Below are positions 1-12,819 of a stretch of DNA of 64,000 nucleotides, piece after piece; within the stretch, counting starts at the first letter, position 1; each line of letters starts with the position of its first letter. The position numbers and the translations under genes were made by a program. The notes beneath the pieces are model-generated. The model saw nothing but the letters and a program-made list of their open reading frames with translations, ran no database searches and was not told where the DNA came from. Source of the DNA: Virgibacillus sp. NKC19-3 (GTDB taxonomy: Bacteria > Bacillota > Bacilli > Bacillales > Amphibacillaceae); the NCBI RefSeq assembly GCF_019837165.1, contig NZ_JAGYHC010000001.1:2418001-2482000 (forward strand), given 5' to 3'.

Positions 1-489
1 GCTAATTTAGCATCGGAAAATTGTTGAATGGACTTCTGTAATCCGTACGTGAAAATGGCCAATACCCCGATCACTTCAGCTCCTTCATAGCGCAAGGCTT
101 TTGTAGCATCAATAGATGAGGTTCCGGTAGAGATAAGGTCTTCAATCACAAGTACCTTTTGTCCTTTTGTAAGCATTCCTTCGATTTGGTTTTCTTTGCC
201 ATGCGCTTTTGGTTTGGAACGAACATAAACCATTGGCAGATTCAGTCTGTCAGCAAGCCATGCTGCATGAGGGATGCCTGCAGTAGCACAACCTGCAATA
301 ATATCAGGTTTCTTCTCCATTTTTTCGATCATTTGCATAAAGGCCTTTGAAATTTTATTACGTACCGCAGGATGAGACATGCTCAATCGATTATCACAAT
401 AGATAGGCGATTTAATCCCTGAAGTCCATGTAAAGTATGCAGTTGTATTAATTTGTACAGCTTTAATAGCTAATAGTTCCCTGGCCAAT

Positions 490-506
<17 letters not shown>
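1..506 (-). CDS. pyrE: Orotate phosphoribosyltransferase (partial, C-terminus beyond window edge)
   Basis: PyrE joins orotate to PRPP to give OMP, the fifth step of UMP synthesis. The PRPP-binding motif [13 protein letters not shown] is readable around residue 120, and the N-terminal part (starting [12 protein letters not shown]) fits the family. The ATG at 506 follows an AAGGAG site by 7 nt and lies 17 bp inside the end of pyrF, so the two are translated as a coupled pair at the end of the pyr operon. About 168 codons are present; roughly 40 C-terminal residues lie outside the window. Confidence 0.95.
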
Positions 507-2862
<2,356 letters not shown>

Positions 2863-2866
<4 letters not shown>

Positions 2867-2943
2867 AACTGTATTGCCTCTCTGTTTATCATAGCTGGAA
2901 CATCTGGCTCCAGATTATCTAATTTTGCTTGTTGGTTTCTCAT
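2863..2943 (-). CDS. 26-codon ORF at the pyrC-pyrK junction (possible carAB scar or leader peptide)
   Basis: The ORF starts with ATG inside the last codons of pyrC (different frame), preceded by a perfect AGGAGG site six bases upstream. It ends in TGA overlapping the pyrK ATG as ATGA. It begins MRNQQAKLDNL and ends NREAIQL, and I do not recognise the sequence. It sits exactly where carA and carB normally lie between pyrC and pyrK. A strong ribosome site plus stop/start coupling suggests ribosomes initiate here and pass to pyrK. It could be the fused remnant of the carA start and carB end after a deletion, a coupling peptide, or chance. Confidence 0.4.
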
Positions 2944-4219
2944 GAATATCCTCCTGATAAGCAATTCTCCCTTCAACTAGTGTCAAAATTGGTAAACCTT
3001 TAACTTCCCAGTTATGAAACGGAGTGTTTTTTCCTTTAGACTGAAAACTTTCCTTATCAATGACTGTTTCTTTTTCTAAATTTATCAACGTAATATCTGC
3101 CACTGCATTTTCTTCAAGGATACCATAGGGCAAATCAAACACTTGGGCAGGTTTAATGGTTAACCAATCCACTAATTGCTTTAGTGTCATTTGTTCCGCT
3201 TTGACAAGGTTGGTATAAAGCAATGAAAATGCAGTTTCCAAACCTACAATTCCAAAAGGAGATGTTCGAAAGCCTGTTTCTTTTTCGTCTTTTGCATGTG
3301 GCGCATGATCTGTTGCAATAAAATCTATTGTCCCATCCAATAATCCTTCTAATAATGCCTTTTGATCTTCTTTTGCTCGCAGTGGTGGGTTCATCTTCAA
3401 ATTAGCATCATCTTGCGTGATAGCTTCCTCATTAAGTAACAGGTGATGCGGCGTCACTTCAGCAGTTATATGTATACCAGCTCTTTTTGCATCACGAATA
3501 ATTCTCACAGACTCTTTCGTACTGACATGACAGACATGATAATGACAACCTGCCTTCTCAGCAAGTAACGCATCTCGTGCGATTTGTATGGATTCACTTA
3601 CGGAGGGGATTCCTGGTAATCCTAATTTTTCGCTTACTTTCCCATCATGGACGACACCTCCATAAACAATCGAGTTGTCCTCACAATGTGCTATGATTGG
3701 CATATTACAGGCTGCTGCTTGTTTCATCGCTTGCAACATTAAGTCGGCACTTTGGATTCCTACTCCATCATCCGTAAAAGCAAACACTCCCTTGTCAGCG
3801 ATTTCCGGTATATTCGTTAATGTCTCACCTTGTAAATGGTTCGTAATGGCTGCATAGGGGATCACTCGCACAACAGCATGCTGATTGATTTTTTCCAAAA
3901 GTGCTTCTACTGTAGATACATGATCTGGTACTGGATTTGTATTAGGCATTGCACAAACAGTTGTAAAACCACCACGAGCAGCTGCTTTTGTACCAGAAGT
4001 AATGGTTTCTTTATGCTCCCCACCAGGTTCACGTAGATGGATGTGTACATCAATAAATCCAGGCACGATCAGATTTTCTTTACAGTCAATCATATTGTCG
4101 GCTTCCGCTGGAATAGATGCAGCTATCTGCTTGATTTTCTTTCCTTCAATCAATATGTCACATATTTCCGTTTCACCTGTTGCTAACAGTCGTTTTGCAT
4201 TCTTCAATATAGTTTTCAC
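2915..4219 (-). CDS. pyrC: Dihydroorotase
   Basis: PyrC cyclises carbamoyl-aspartate to dihydroorotate. It is a zinc amidohydrolase: HIHLREPGG supplies metal ligands at H59 and H61, and ATDHAPH near residue 305 carries the catalytic Asp. The sequence follows B. subtilis PyrC closely for 434 residues. The start codon is GTG at 4219, with a GGGGGA site 8 nt upstream, inside the 3' end of pyrB (47-bp overlap). The next complete pathway gene is pyrK; carA and carB are absent at this position. Confidence 0.96.
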   Translation of the reverse strand: MKTILKNAKRLLATGETEICDILIEGKKIKQIAASIPAEADNMIDCKENLIVPGFIDVHIHLREPGGEHKETITSGTKAAARGGFTTVCAMPNTNPVPDHVSTVEALLEKINQHAVVRVIPYAAITNHLQGETLTNIPEIADKGVFAFTDDGVGIQSADLMLQAMKQAAACNMPIIAHCEDNSIVYGGVVHDGKVSEKLGLPGIPSVSESIQIARDALLAEKAGCHYHVCHVSTKESVRIIRDAKRAGIHITAEVTPHHLLLNEEAITQDDANLKMNPPLRAKEDQKALLEGLLDGTIDFIATDHAPHAKDEKETGFRTSPFGIVGLETAFSLLYTNLVKAEQMTLKQLVDWLTIKPAQVFDLPYGILEENAVADITLINLEKETVIDKESFQSKGKNTPFHNWEVKGLPILTLVEGRIAYQEDIHEKPTSKIR

Positions 4220-5102
4220 TCGTAATCCCCCATTCTTGTAACATGTTCGTGATAAGCGCCATTCTTAAATAAACGCCATTTTCCATTTGCTTAAAAATAC
4301 GTGATCGCTCACACTCTACTAAATCAGAATCTATTTCAATTCCCCTGTTTACTGGTGCAGGGTGAAGAATAATGGCATGCTTTTTCATTTGTTTTTCCCG
4401 ATTTTTGGTTAAACCATAGTTTTCCAAGTAGCTCTGGTTTACCGTTGAACTTTCCTGATGCCGTTCATGTTGAATACGTAAAAGCATAAGCGCATCACAA
4501 CTATTTACAGCTTCGTCGATCGAAATATATGGAAAACCAAGGGAATAATCTTCAAAGCCTGGAGCCGCACTTAACCAGACTGTTGCGCCTAAGGCTTTTA
4601 ACGCGTATGCATTGGAACGGGCAACACGGCTATGTTTAATATCACCTGCAATAACAACCTGCAAATCGTTGAAACTTTGAAATTCTTGGTAAATGGTTAG
4701 CATATCTAACAAACATTGTGTCGGATGTTCCGCTTTTCCTGCCCCCGCATTGATAATTGGTATAGAAATATGATCTCTGAGCTGCTCGAACCAGGTGTCA
4801 GAGCAGTCACGAACGGTAATTAAATCTGCACCCAATGCTTCAAAGGTTTTTACCGTGTCATACAACGACTCCCCTTTTTCCGTACTAGAGGTTGTAGCAT
4901 GAAAATCCAGTACCTCCATTCCAAGTTTCCGCTCAGCTATAATAAAGCTGCTTTTTGTCCTTGTACTTGGTTCGAAAAATAAATTTGCAGCAAATCTCTG
5001 TTGCTTCAGCTTATAACCAGTATGACGATACCTATCAGCCGTTTTTAAAAGACGCATCATTTCGTCTGCAGTTAATTGGTTAACCGATATAAAGTGTCGC
5101 AT
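4173..5102 (-). CDS. pyrB: Aspartate carbamoyltransferase catalytic subunit
   Basis: PyrB condenses carbamoyl phosphate with aspartate, the committed step. The carbamoyl-phosphate loop FFEPSTRTK is at residues 42-50; GDIKHSRVARS and HPAPVNRG are also present. I chose the ATG at 5102 (MRHFISV) because it has AAGGAGG five bases upstream and aligns with the B. subtilis start; the open frame extends further upstream only inside pyrP. An ATG three bases earlier is too close to the ribosome site. Only 13 bp separate it from the pyrP stop, leaving no room for the attenuator found there in B. subtilis. 309 residues. Confidence 0.96.
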   Translation of the reverse strand: MRHFISVNQLTADEMMRLLKTADRYRHTGYKLKQQRFAANLFFEPSTRTKSSFIIAERKLGMEVLDFHATTSSTEKGESLYDTVKTFEALGADLITVRDCSDTWFEQLRDHISIPIINAGAGKAEHPTQCLLDMLTIYQEFQSFNDLQVVIAGDIKHSRVARSNAYALKALGATVWLSAAPGFEDYSLGFPYISIDEAVNSCDALMLLRIQHERHQESSTVNQSYLENYGLTKNREKQMKKHAIILHPAPVNRGIEIDSDLVECERSRIFKQMENGVYLRMALITNMLQEWGITSENYIEECKTTVSNR

Positions 5103-5115
5103 CATTACCTCCTTG

Positions 5116-6486
5116 TTAAGATACATGCTTTTGATCATCCGGAACCTCCGTACTTTCAAACAATGCACCATTACCATATCCACTTTCTCTGCCGGGTAAG
5201 ATAAGATTTAGAATAACTCCAATGATTGCGGATAAGGCCATCCCGGCAATTTCCAGTCCGTCATATACTTCAATGTAAGCTCCACCAACTCCGATAACCA
5301 GTATGACAGAGGCGATAATTAAATTGCGATTGTTCCCTAAATCTATTTGATTATCAATGAGCATTCGCAGTCCATTAGAGGCGATGATACCAAATAATAG
5401 AATGGATACCCCTCCCATAACAGCAGTGGGAATGGAACTAATCGTCACTGTAATAATTCCTATAAACCCAAATAATACCGCAAGTACGGCTGCGCCTCCT
5501 ATAACAAACACACTAAACACTTTAGTAATAGATAATACGCCAATATTTTCACCATACGTTGTGTTTGGTGGCCCTCCGATAAAAGAGGCAATCACTGTCG
5601 CCACCCCGTCTCCTAATATAGAGCGATGCAGTCCGGGATTTTTCAAGAAATTGCGCCCTGCAACTTTGGATAAAACCATCTGATCCCCTATATGTTCAGC
5701 AATGGTTACTAGTGCTACAGGAACCATTACTGCTACGATTTGCAGATTCATAATATCCAACGGAGTATAGTCAACAAATGGAATGATAAATTCCGGCATT
5801 TGAAAAAAGGCTCCCAAAAATTCTCCAACCGAATTCGATGACAGCATGGCATTCCATTCTGCTTGAATTGGTGCCGTATCAACAATCCCCTGTATAAGAG
5901 CAAATAGATAACCACCTACAATTCCAATTAATATGGGAATAAGTCCAAAAAAACCTTTAAAGAAAATATTAGCAATAATGGTAATAATCAACGTCACTAA
6001 CGCTACGGTTACATAGGTCCCACTATAAACCTCGTCATCGAACATAGCCATATCAATCGCAGTGGGAGCTAAACCCAATCCAATTACGATAATGACTGGA
6101 CCGACTACAACCGGGGGAAGTATCCGCATAAGCCAATTGGTACCAAGGAATGTAATGAGTAAGGCGACCATTCCGTAGACAATTCCTGCTAAGAAGCTTC
6201 CTATCATCGCACCAGCCGGGCCTACCCCAGCACTTGCAGCAATAATGGGCGCAATAAATGCGAAACTGGATCCCAGATATGCCGGTATTCTCCCTCTTGT
6301 GATTACTAAATACGCCAGTGTACCAGTCCCGCTTGATATTAGTGCCACAGCAGGGGATAAATCGGTAAGAAACGGTACTAAGATCGTAGAGCCAAACATT
6401 GCAAATAAATGTTGAATGCTGAGTAAAAGCCATTGTCCGATTTTTGGTACTTCATTAACATCCATTGACATTTTTTTCGTTGTCAT
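5116..6486 (-). CDS. pyrP: Uracil permease (NCS2 / uracil-xanthine family)
   Basis: This is an integral membrane uracil:cation symporter with about 12-14 hydrophobic segments over 456 residues. The central GDGVATVIASFIGGPPNTTY region holds the conserved NCS2 substrate-binding segment, and AEHIGDQM carries the conserved Glu/His/Asp residues typical of bacterial uracil permeases. The ATG at 6486 follows GGAGG by 8 nt. It is the second gene of the operon, downstream of pyrR and the second attenuator, so it should be expressed when UMP is low. Confidence 0.93.
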   Translation of the reverse strand: MTTKKMSMDVNEVPKIGQWLLLSIQHLFAMFGSTILVPFLTDLSPAVALISSGTGTLAYLVITRGRIPAYLGSSFAFIAPIIAASAGVGPAGAMIGSFLAGIVYGMVALLITFLGTNWLMRILPPVVVGPVIIVIGLGLAPTAIDMAMFDDEVYSGTYVTVALVTLIITIIANIFFKGFFGLIPILIGIVGGYLFALIQGIVDTAPIQAEWNAMLSSNSVGEFLGAFFQMPEFIIPFVDYTPLDIMNLQIVAVMVPVALVTIAEHIGDQMVLSKVAGRNFLKNPGLHRSILGDGVATVIASFIGGPPNTTYGENIGVLSITKVFSVFVIGGAAVLAVLFGFIGIITVTISSIPTAVMGGVSILLFGIIASNGLRMLIDNQIDLGNNRNLIIASVILVIGVGGAYIEVYDGLEIAGMALSAIIGVILNLILPGRESGYGNGALFESTEVPDDQKHVS

Positions 6487-6525
6487 TTTTTATACCTCCA
6501 TGTTTAGAAGACGTTTATGTCCATT

Positions 6526-6559
6526 AAAAAAGCCTCTTTGCTAAAGGCTGCAAAGAGGC
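6526..6559 (-). terminator. pyrR-pyrP attenuator terminator
   Basis: On the minus strand a perfect 10-bp stem (GCCTCTTTGC with GCAAAGAGGC), an 8-nt loop and a run of six T follow the PyrR-binding segment at 6604-6619. This is the intrinsic terminator of the second pyr attenuator. PyrR bound to UMP favours it and blocks transcription into pyrP and the rest of the operon. Confidence 0.9.
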
Positions 6560-6603
6560 ACACGTGTATAGCTTTCTACCCACGTTTCCTTAAACAACCT
6601 TGT

Positions 6604-6619
6604 AAATCTCGCTGGATTT
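6604..6619 (-). promoter_or_regulatory. PyrR-binding loop (attenuator 2)
   Basis: The minus-strand segment AAATCCAGCGAGATTT matches the PyrR binding consensus ARUCCNGNGAGGYU at all but one position (A for the second G of GAGG), and the change keeps pairing with the 5' side of the stem. It lies between pyrR and the terminator before pyrP, the usual place of the anti-antiterminator hairpin. Confidence 0.88.
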
Positions 6620-6637
6620 CATTAAAGGTTTTGCTAT

Positions 6638-7278
<641 letters not shown>

Positions 7279-7309
7279 ATATTAAAGGGTCACTTGTTTA
7301 TTTCTTTTA

Positions 7310-7338
7310 ATTATTTCAGAGTCAACGGTTATTGTCAA
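7310..7338 (-). promoter_or_regulatory. Candidate sigma-A promoter of the pyr operon
   Basis: TTGACA (7338-7333) and AATAAT (7315-7310) are separated by 17 bp on the minus strand, directly upstream of the PyrR-regulated leader. The -35 element overlaps the last codons of the rluD-like gene. The -10 is one base off consensus. A second TTGACT lies 13 bp downstream and could be used instead. Confidence 0.65.
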
Positions 7339-8246
7339 TACAATTTTTCTATATTGGATAAAATCGCCTCAAAATAGGCAGGAGCTTTCACTTCAAATTC
7401 CATCCATCTATTCATATTTGGGTGCATAAAACCGAGCACACCGGCATGTAACACTTGGCCATTTGTTTCCATTGTTTTCCGGCGACCATATTTAGGGTCA
7501 CCAACAAGGGGATAACCAATATATTTCATATGTACACGGATCTGATGTGTTCTTCCTGTCTCTAATTGACATTTTACATATGTATAATCAGGGTAGCTTT
7601 TTATCACATTAAAATGTGTCACGGCAGGTTTTCCATCATCGACTATCCCCATTCGCTGGCGATCTTTCGGATCTCTCCCAATCGGGGCATCAATCATCCC
7701 CGTTTCATGCGGAATTTTTCCATGAACAATGGCGGTATATACTCGTTTAACTTCTTTTGTTGATAGTTGATCGGATAGATGTGCATGTACTTGATTATTT
7801 TTTGCAACAACTAATAACCCACTTGTATCCTTATCAATTCGATGGACAATACCAGGTCGCTGCACACCATTTATACTGGATAGGTGATCACAATGATAAA
7901 GAAGTGCGTTAACAAGTGTACCGCTCGTATGTCCTGGAGACGGATGAATGACCATTCCCTTTGGCTTGTTAACTACCAATAAATCGCTGTCCTCATATAC
8001 AATGGATAACGGTATATCCTCTGCAACGATTTCAAGCGTCTCTTCCTTCGGGATTGACCACTCTATAACATCACCTATCTGACACTTATCATTTGATTTT
8101 ACGTACTCCTTATTAACGGTTACAAGCCCCTTTACAATCCATGATTGCACCTGTGAACGGGATGCTTCCGGATTTAGTGCAGCAAGTACTTTATCAATTC
8201 GTTGTTTTTCCTGCAATTCGTTAACAGTATGATAAAATAACGTCAT
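7335..8246 (-). CDS. ylyB: RluD-family 23S rRNA pseudouridine synthase (YlyB type)
   Basis: This enzyme isomerises uridines of large-subunit rRNA. An S4 RNA-binding domain spans about residues 14-75 ([19 protein letters not shown]), and the RluA/RluD catalytic motif HRIDKDTSG gives the nucleophile D138. The C-terminal [16 protein letters not shown] block is also typical. The ATG at 8246 overlaps the lspA stop as ATGA, so the two are coupled, as in B. subtilis ylyB-lspA. The exact uridine target cannot be read from sequence. Confidence 0.92.
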   Translation of the reverse strand: MTLFYHTVNELQEKQRIDKVLAALNPEASRSQVQSWIVKGLVTVNKEYVKSNDKCQIGDVIEWSIPKEETLEIVAEDIPLSIVYEDSDLLVVNKPKGMVIHPSPGHTSGTLVNALLYHCDHLSSINGVQRPGIVHRIDKDTSGLLVVAKNNQVHAHLSDQLSTKEVKRVYTAIVHGKIPHETGMIDAPIGRDPKDRQRMGIVDDGKPAVTHFNVIKSYPDYTYVKCQLETGRTHQIRVHMKYIGYPLVGDPKYGRRKTMETNGQVLHAGVLGFMHPNMNRWMEFEVKAPAYFEAILSNIEKLY

Positions 8247-8719
8247 TTTTCTGCTTTTCCTTTCTTCGCTTTTGTTTCATCGATGATGGTAATGATAAGA
8301 ATAAATATAACCCCAACTGTTAAAGCAGCATCAGCTATATTAAAAATAGGAAAATTATAATGAAAGATGATAAAATCAAAGAAATCCACGACTTCTTGGT
8401 GGAAAAGACGGTCAATAAAGTTACCAATGGCTCCCCCCAGTACCAAGCTTAAGCTAATGGCTAACCCTCTATTTTTCTTTGCATATGCCTGCATGTAATA
8501 AATAATCCCTATAACGACAATGACTGTCACAAGATAGAAAATCAGCATCTGCCCCTCCAATATCCCCCACGCAGCACCGCTATTGCGATGTGATGTAAGA
8601 TAAAAGAAGTTTTCTATAATTGTCATTTGTTCTCCAAGCTCCATTGCTCGGACAACCATCCATTTCGTCACTTGGTCAATGGCAATAATAACTAGTGCAA
8701 TAATATAGTACACATACAT
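8243..8719 (-). CDS. lspA: Lipoprotein signal peptidase II
   Basis: LspA removes signal peptides from prolipoproteins after diacylglyceryl transfer (the ctaC product in this window is one likely substrate). It has four membrane segments in 158 residues and the two catalytic aspartates in NFIDRLF (D103) and FNIADAAL (D130). It shares an ATGA overlap with the downstream pseudouridine synthase gene. The DksA-type gene often found between ileS and lspA in Bacillus is not present here. Confidence 0.95.
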   Translation of the reverse strand: MYVYYIIALVIIAIDQVTKWMVVRAMELGEQMTIIENFFYLTSHRNSGAAWGILEGQMLIFYLVTVIVVIGIIYYMQAYAKKNRGLAISLSLVLGGAIGNFIDRLFHQEVVDFFDFIIFHYNFPIFNIADAALTVGVIFILIITIIDETKAKKGKAEK

Positions 8720-8814
8720 CCCATGTCCCCCGTTTTCTACTCTAAGTCTTATTTATCTTAAACGTTAAAGCAATATTTTTCAAGAACAATGAAAGATCGG
8801 TATACATTATTATC

Positions 8815-8856
8815 AAAAAAACGACTCATGTTCAAGTGAACGTAAGTCGTCTTTTA
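8815..8856 (-). terminator. Intrinsic terminator downstream of ileS
   Basis: An imperfect 15-bp stem (8821-8835 with 8836-8850; ACGACT pairs AGTCGT at the base) is followed on the minus strand by seven T. It closes the ileS transcript before lspA. The plus-strand copy has only CTTTT after the stem. Confidence 0.75.
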
Positions 8857-8993
8857 TACAAATCATTGAACTTGTTAAAATGGGCAACACCAAAATCAAT
8901 GGCTGAAATACATGAATAAATATGGGGACAACTAGGTGCTGTAGATAAAAGTTTCATAATCAAAGGAAATTCCGGACTTGATACTAATTAAAA

Positions 8994-9035
8994 GCCGCCC
9001 GCGGAAAGCGTGGTGTTTTTTCCGCAGCGACGGCT
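8994..9035. repeat. Fragment of the GC-rich dispersed repeat (element A)
   Basis: GCCGCCCGCGGAAAGCG followed by GTTTTTTCCGCAGCG resembles the outer end of the repeat arms at 21526-21557 (GCCGCCCTAAGGTGCGCGAA then TTTCCGGAGCG). It lies in the 404-bp ileS-lspA gap, which otherwise holds only the ileS terminator and no convincing ORF. It looks like a truncated third copy. Confidence 0.5.
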
Positions 9036-9123
9036 GCCTTTACAATTTTAGCCTAGTTTATCAACCATTAATTTTGGTGAAGATCCGTTAAAACTAATAC
9101 AATCTTAAGTGTCCTTCAGCTAG

Positions 9124-11880
9124 TTATGCCGTGTAATGCTCTTTTACAACACTCGCGCAACGGCTACATAATCCAGGATGTTCCGCATCTTCTCCAACTG
9201 TTTCCGATGCTACCCAGCAACGTTCACATCTTTCTCCGGGATGTTTCTCGACGAAAACATCCACATACTGATATTCCTTTGCTTCTGAACTACTATCGCG
9301 AATAATCGACTCTGATACGATTAAATATTGATGCAGATAATCAAATGTTTGTAATACTTCTTTGGTTTGATCATCTTTTGGCACAAGTGTAACTTTTGCT
9401 TCTAGCGATTTCCCGATTACTTTTTCATTCCTTGCTTCTTCCAGTGCTTTTAAAACATCATCACGAATATTCATGAAATGATCCCATTTTGGTTCCAGAA
9501 CAGCCATACCTGCAATTTCATGTGTATTGGGGATATCTGTTAACTGTACACTCTCTTCTTCTACACCAGGAATATATTCCCATACTTCATCCGTCGTATG
9601 CGGAATGATAGGTGTCAATAATTTAACCAGTGTCGTTAAAATTTCATAATAGCCTGTTTGAATACTACGGCGACGCTTATTATCCTTTGCCTCGATATAT
9701 AGTATATCTTTAGCAAAATCCAAATAGAATGAGCTTAAATCAACCGCACAGAAGTTGTGGATTTGATGGAAAATCGGTGCATATTCAAATTGCTCGTAGT
9801 TCTCCTTAACATTACCTAACATCTGCTGTAGGCGATGGATCATATAACGATCCACTTCTTCCATTTCCGCTTCCGGGACTCTGTCCATGTTTGGATCAAA
9901 GTCTGCTAAGTTTGCTAACATAAAACGAATCGTATTTCTAATTTTTCGATATGCTTCAGATGTTTGTTTAAGAATTTCCTGCGAAATACGTACATCTCCC
10001 TGATAATCAACAGAAGATACCCATAATCGTAAAATATCGGAACCTAATTGCTTTTGCACTTTGGAAGGTATCATGACATTTCCCAGAGATTTACTCATTT
10101 TCCGTCCATTACCATCTAATACAAAACCATGGCTAATGACATTTTCAAATGGTGCTTTTCCTGTCACTGCCACAGATGTAGATATGGAGGAATTGAACCA
10201 GCCACGGTATTGGTCACTGCCTTCCAAATAAACATCTGCCGGGCGTCTATGATACGGGCGACCTTCCAGTACAGCCTCATGGGATGATCCTGAATCAAAC
10301 CATACATCCATAATATCTGTTTCTTTTGTGAATATTCCATTTGGACTATGTTCGGAAGTAAAACCTTCAGGCAATAAATCTTTAGCTTCCCATTCAAACC
10401 ATACATTGGAACCATGTGCTTTAAATAAGTTAGCTACATGCTCAATAGTTTCATCATTAATAATAGGTTTATTATCTTCCCCGTAGAATACAGGCATTGG
10501 AACCCCCCACGTACGCTGACGCGAAATACACCAATCTTCCCTATCTCGGACCATGTTGTGAAGACGAGTCTCTCCCCATGATGGATACCAGTTAACGCGA
10601 CTGATTTCATCCAGAATATCCTGACGAAAATCCTTAATGGATGCAAACCACTGCGATGTCGCTCGGAAAATTGTCGGTTTCTTCGTCCGCCAATCATGTG
10701 GATAAGAGTGTGTGATGAACGAAAGCTTGAGCAAAGCTCCTACTTCTTCCAGTTTTTCTGTAATAGACTTGTTCGCTTTATCATAGAATTGTCCTTCAAA
10801 TCCAGGTGCTTCGTTTGTAAAGACGCCCCTATCATCAACAGGAGACAATGGGTCAATACCATAACTTCGAGCTACAACAAAGTCATCTTCCCCATGTCCT
10901 GGTGCTGTATGAACGCAACCAGTACCTGCATCTGTTGTTACATGTTCACCAAGCATAATGAGTGATTCACGATCATAAAATGGATGTTTAACGACAATTC
11001 TATCCGCTTCTTTTCCTTTAAATGATTTTATCACTTGTGGGTCTTCCCATTCCAATTCCTCCGCAACAGATTCAAGCAAGGAACGGGCGATAATATATTT
11101 TTCCTGGTTCACTTCCACAACCACGTATTCCAGATCAGGATGTAGACTAATTCCCAAGTTAGCCGGGAGGGTCCATGGCGTTGTTGTCCAAATAATAAAT
11201 TTCTCTCCGCCTTCGAGTAAACCTTTTCCATCTATGACGTCAAAGGCAACGTAAATGGAAGGAGAGCGTTTATCATGATATTCTATTTCAGCCTCAGCTA
11301 GGGCAGATTCAGATGATGGTGACCAATAAACTGGCTTTAATCCCTTATAGATATAGCCTTTTTTGGCCATTTCTCCAAAGACCTTGATTTGGGCAGCCTC
11401 ATAATCCTTTGTTAATGTAACATATGGATGATCCCAATCACCACGAACACCAAGAGATTTAAATTGCCTGCGTTGATTGTCCAATTGGTCCAACGCATAT
11501 TCAGCACATAACTGTCTGAACGCCGCAATACTCATTTCTTTTCGTTTTACTTTTTTATTTTTCGTTAATGCCGTCTCAACCGGTAATCCATGTGTATCCC
11601 AACCTGGAATATATGGCGCATGATAACCAGTCATTGACTTATAACGGGTAATAAAATCCTTCAAAATTTTATTTAATGCATGGCCAATATGCAAATCACC
11701 ATTTGCATATGGAGGGCCATCATGCAAAATAAACAATGGTCTTCCTTTCGTTCTTTCCTGGACTTTGTCATATAAATTTGCCTCATCCCAATGCTCTTGC
11801 CTTTTTGGTTCTTTATTCGGCAAATTACCACGCATTGGAAAGGACGTTTTCGGCATCAACAATGTATCTTTATAATCCAT
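9124..11880 (-). CDS. ileS: Isoleucyl-tRNA synthetase
   Basis: IleRS charges tRNA-Ile. Class I signatures are present: HIGH at 64-67 ([10 protein letters not shown]) and KMSKS near 595 ([10 protein letters not shown]). The zinc-binding C-terminus has C885, C888, C905 and C908. I start at the ATG at 11880 ([12 protein letters not shown]), which aligns with the B. subtilis N-terminus and has AAGGAGG 8 nt upstream. The ATG six codons earlier lies within and upstream of that ribosome site. 918 residues. Expression is governed by the T-box leader upstream, and the gene has its own terminator. Confidence 0.97.
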   Translation of the reverse strand: MDYKDTLLMPKTSFPMRGNLPNKEPKRQEHWDEANLYDKVQERTKGRPLFILHDGPPYANGDLHIGHALNKILKDFITRYKSMTGYHAPYIPGWDTHGLPVETALTKNKKVKRKEMSIAAFRQLCAEYALDQLDNQRRQFKSLGVRGDWDHPYVTLTKDYEAAQIKVFGEMAKKGYIYKGLKPVYWSPSSESALAEAEIEYHDKRSPSIYVAFDVIDGKGLLEGGEKFIIWTTTPWTLPANLGISLHPDLEYVVVEVNQEKYIIARSLLESVAEELEWEDPQVIKSFKGKEADRIVVKHPFYDRESLIMLGEHVTTDAGTGCVHTAPGHGEDDFVVARSYGIDPLSPVDDRGVFTNEAPGFEGQFYDKANKSITEKLEEVGALLKLSFITHSYPHDWRTKKPTIFRATSQWFASIKDFRQDILDEISRVNWYPSWGETRLHNMVRDREDWCISRQRTWGVPMPVFYGEDNKPIINDETIEHVANLFKAHGSNVWFEWEAKDLLPEGFTSEHSPNGIFTKETDIMDVWFDSGSSHEAVLEGRPYHRRPADVYLEGSDQYRGWFNSSISTSVAVTGKAPFENVISHGFVLDGNGRKMSKSLGNVMIPSKVQKQLGSDILRLWVSSVDYQGDVRISQEILKQTSEAYRKIRNTIRFMLANLADFDPNMDRVPEAEMEEVDRYMIHRLQQMLGNVKENYEQFEYAPIFHQIHNFCAVDLSSFYLDFAKDILYIEAKDNKRRRSIQTGYYEILTTLVKLLTPIIPHTTDEVWEYIPGVEEESVQLTDIPNTHEIAGMAVLEPKWDHFMNIRDDVLKALEEARNEKVIGKSLEAKVTLVPKDDQTKEVLQTFDYLHQYLIVSESIIRDSSSEAKEYQYVDVFVEKHPGERCERCWVASETVGEDAEHPGLCSRCASVVKEHYTA

Positions 11881-12172
11881 CCATGCTTCCTCCTTCATGT
11901 CTCTAAATAAAAAAGTCCCCTACATCCCAAAAGGGACGAGAAGACTCGTGTTACCACCCTTATAAATGCAAACTCACACATGTTTACATTCACTCGATAT
12001 TCGTAACGGGAATAAATCGTCCATTCCTACTGAAATTCAGAATGGATGCTCAAGAGTGATTTTCTAAAGGCAATACTGTATCGGGCTTTCACCATCCCCC
12101 GATTCGCTAATCAGGACAAACCTTTATACTAGCTCTTTCGATGCAGGCATTTATGAATTAGAACTCTATGTG
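11881..12172 (-). promoter_or_regulatory. T-box riboswitch leader of ileS
   Basis: The untranslated leader carries the T-box sequence AAGGGTGGTAACACG (minus strand, about 11947-11961), followed by an intrinsic terminator (GTCCC 11915-11919 pairing GGGAC 11933-11937, then six T). The UGGU bulge can pair with the ACCA end expected of tRNA-Ile. A candidate specifier codon ATC is at 11998-11996, in AATATCGAGTG. Uncharged tRNA-Ile should stabilise the antiterminator and allow ileS transcription. The stem I segment GGATGGTGAAAGCCCG is characteristic. Confidence 0.92.
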
Positions 12173-12177
12173 TATGA

Positions 12178-12206
12178 ATTATATGTAAAATTTCACAAGA
12201 CGTCAA
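12178..12206 (-). promoter_or_regulatory. Sigma-A promoter of ileS
   Basis: TTGACG (12206-12201), a 17-bp spacer and TATAAT (12183-12178) lie immediately upstream of the T-box leader and just after the divIVA stop codon. This is the best sigma-A match in the window. Confidence 0.88.
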
Positions 12207-12209
12207 GAT

Positions 12210-12713
12210 CTATGAATTATTTTCTGCCAGATCAAGGTCTTCACCCAATTCTTCATCAAATAAATCTTCCCAATCGTTTGTGTCAATCATATCCAGTTGC
12301 GCTTCAACCAACATTTTCAAACGTGTTCGAAATACCTTAGCCTGTTTCTTTAACTCTTCCACATCCATAGATATGCGGCGTGACTTACTTAATGCATCAT
12401 TAATGATGCGATCGGCATTTTTTTCTGCTTCTTTGATAATTAATTTAGATTCCTTTGTCGCACTCCCTTTCACTTCTTCAGCAGTCTCCTGCGCAACTAA
12501 AATGGATTTGTTTAATGTTTCTTCAATATTGGTAAAGTGTCCAAGCTTTTCCTCCAATTGATCCACTTTTTCCTTTGCATCTTTCTTTTCTCTGATTACT
12601 GTCTCATAATCTTTAATGATCTGATCTAAGAATTCATTTACTTCGTCTTCATTATATCCTCGAATACTTCTTGTAAACTCTTTATTATGAATATCTAATG
12701 GTGTTAATGGCAC
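12210..12713 (-). CDS. divIVA: Cell-division topological factor DivIVA
   Basis: DivIVA binds negatively curved membrane at poles and septa and recruits MinJ and others. The N-terminal lipid-binding domain reads MPLTPLDIHNKEFTRSIRG, followed by long coiled coils (about 30-150, including NIEETLNKSILVAQE). The start is GTG at 12713, giving MPLTP as in B. subtilis, with AAGGAGG 8 nt upstream; the open frame continues 11 codons further, but without homology or ribosome site. 167 residues. It is the last gene of the ylm division cluster. Confidence 0.95.
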   Translation of the reverse strand: MPLTPLDIHNKEFTRSIRGYNEDEVNEFLDQIIKDYETVIREKKDAKEKVDQLEEKLGHFTNIEETLNKSILVAQETAEEVKGSATKESKLIIKEAEKNADRIINDALSKSRRISMDVEELKKQAKVFRTRLKMLVEAQLDMIDTNDWEDLFDEELGEDLDLAENNS

Positions 12714-12819
12714 ATTGGCCACCTCCTTAGGGGAAATTATCAACAATAACGTTCATGATGAAAAATACATTAAACACGTATTCGACATAAATCAATTAAT
12801 TCCTGCATGTGGTAAAAAT

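Noticed and set aside
5103-5183. N-terminal extension of pyrB starting at 5183
   Set aside because: It lies inside pyrP, does not align with PyrB, and the AAGGAGG site supports the start at 5102.
5357-5683. Long antisense ORFs inside genes (for example over pyrP, ftsZ at 21893-22534, mraY at 28198-28569, ctaD)
   Set aside because: They shadow conserved coding genes, lack ribosome sites and show compositions expected of reverse-complemented codons.
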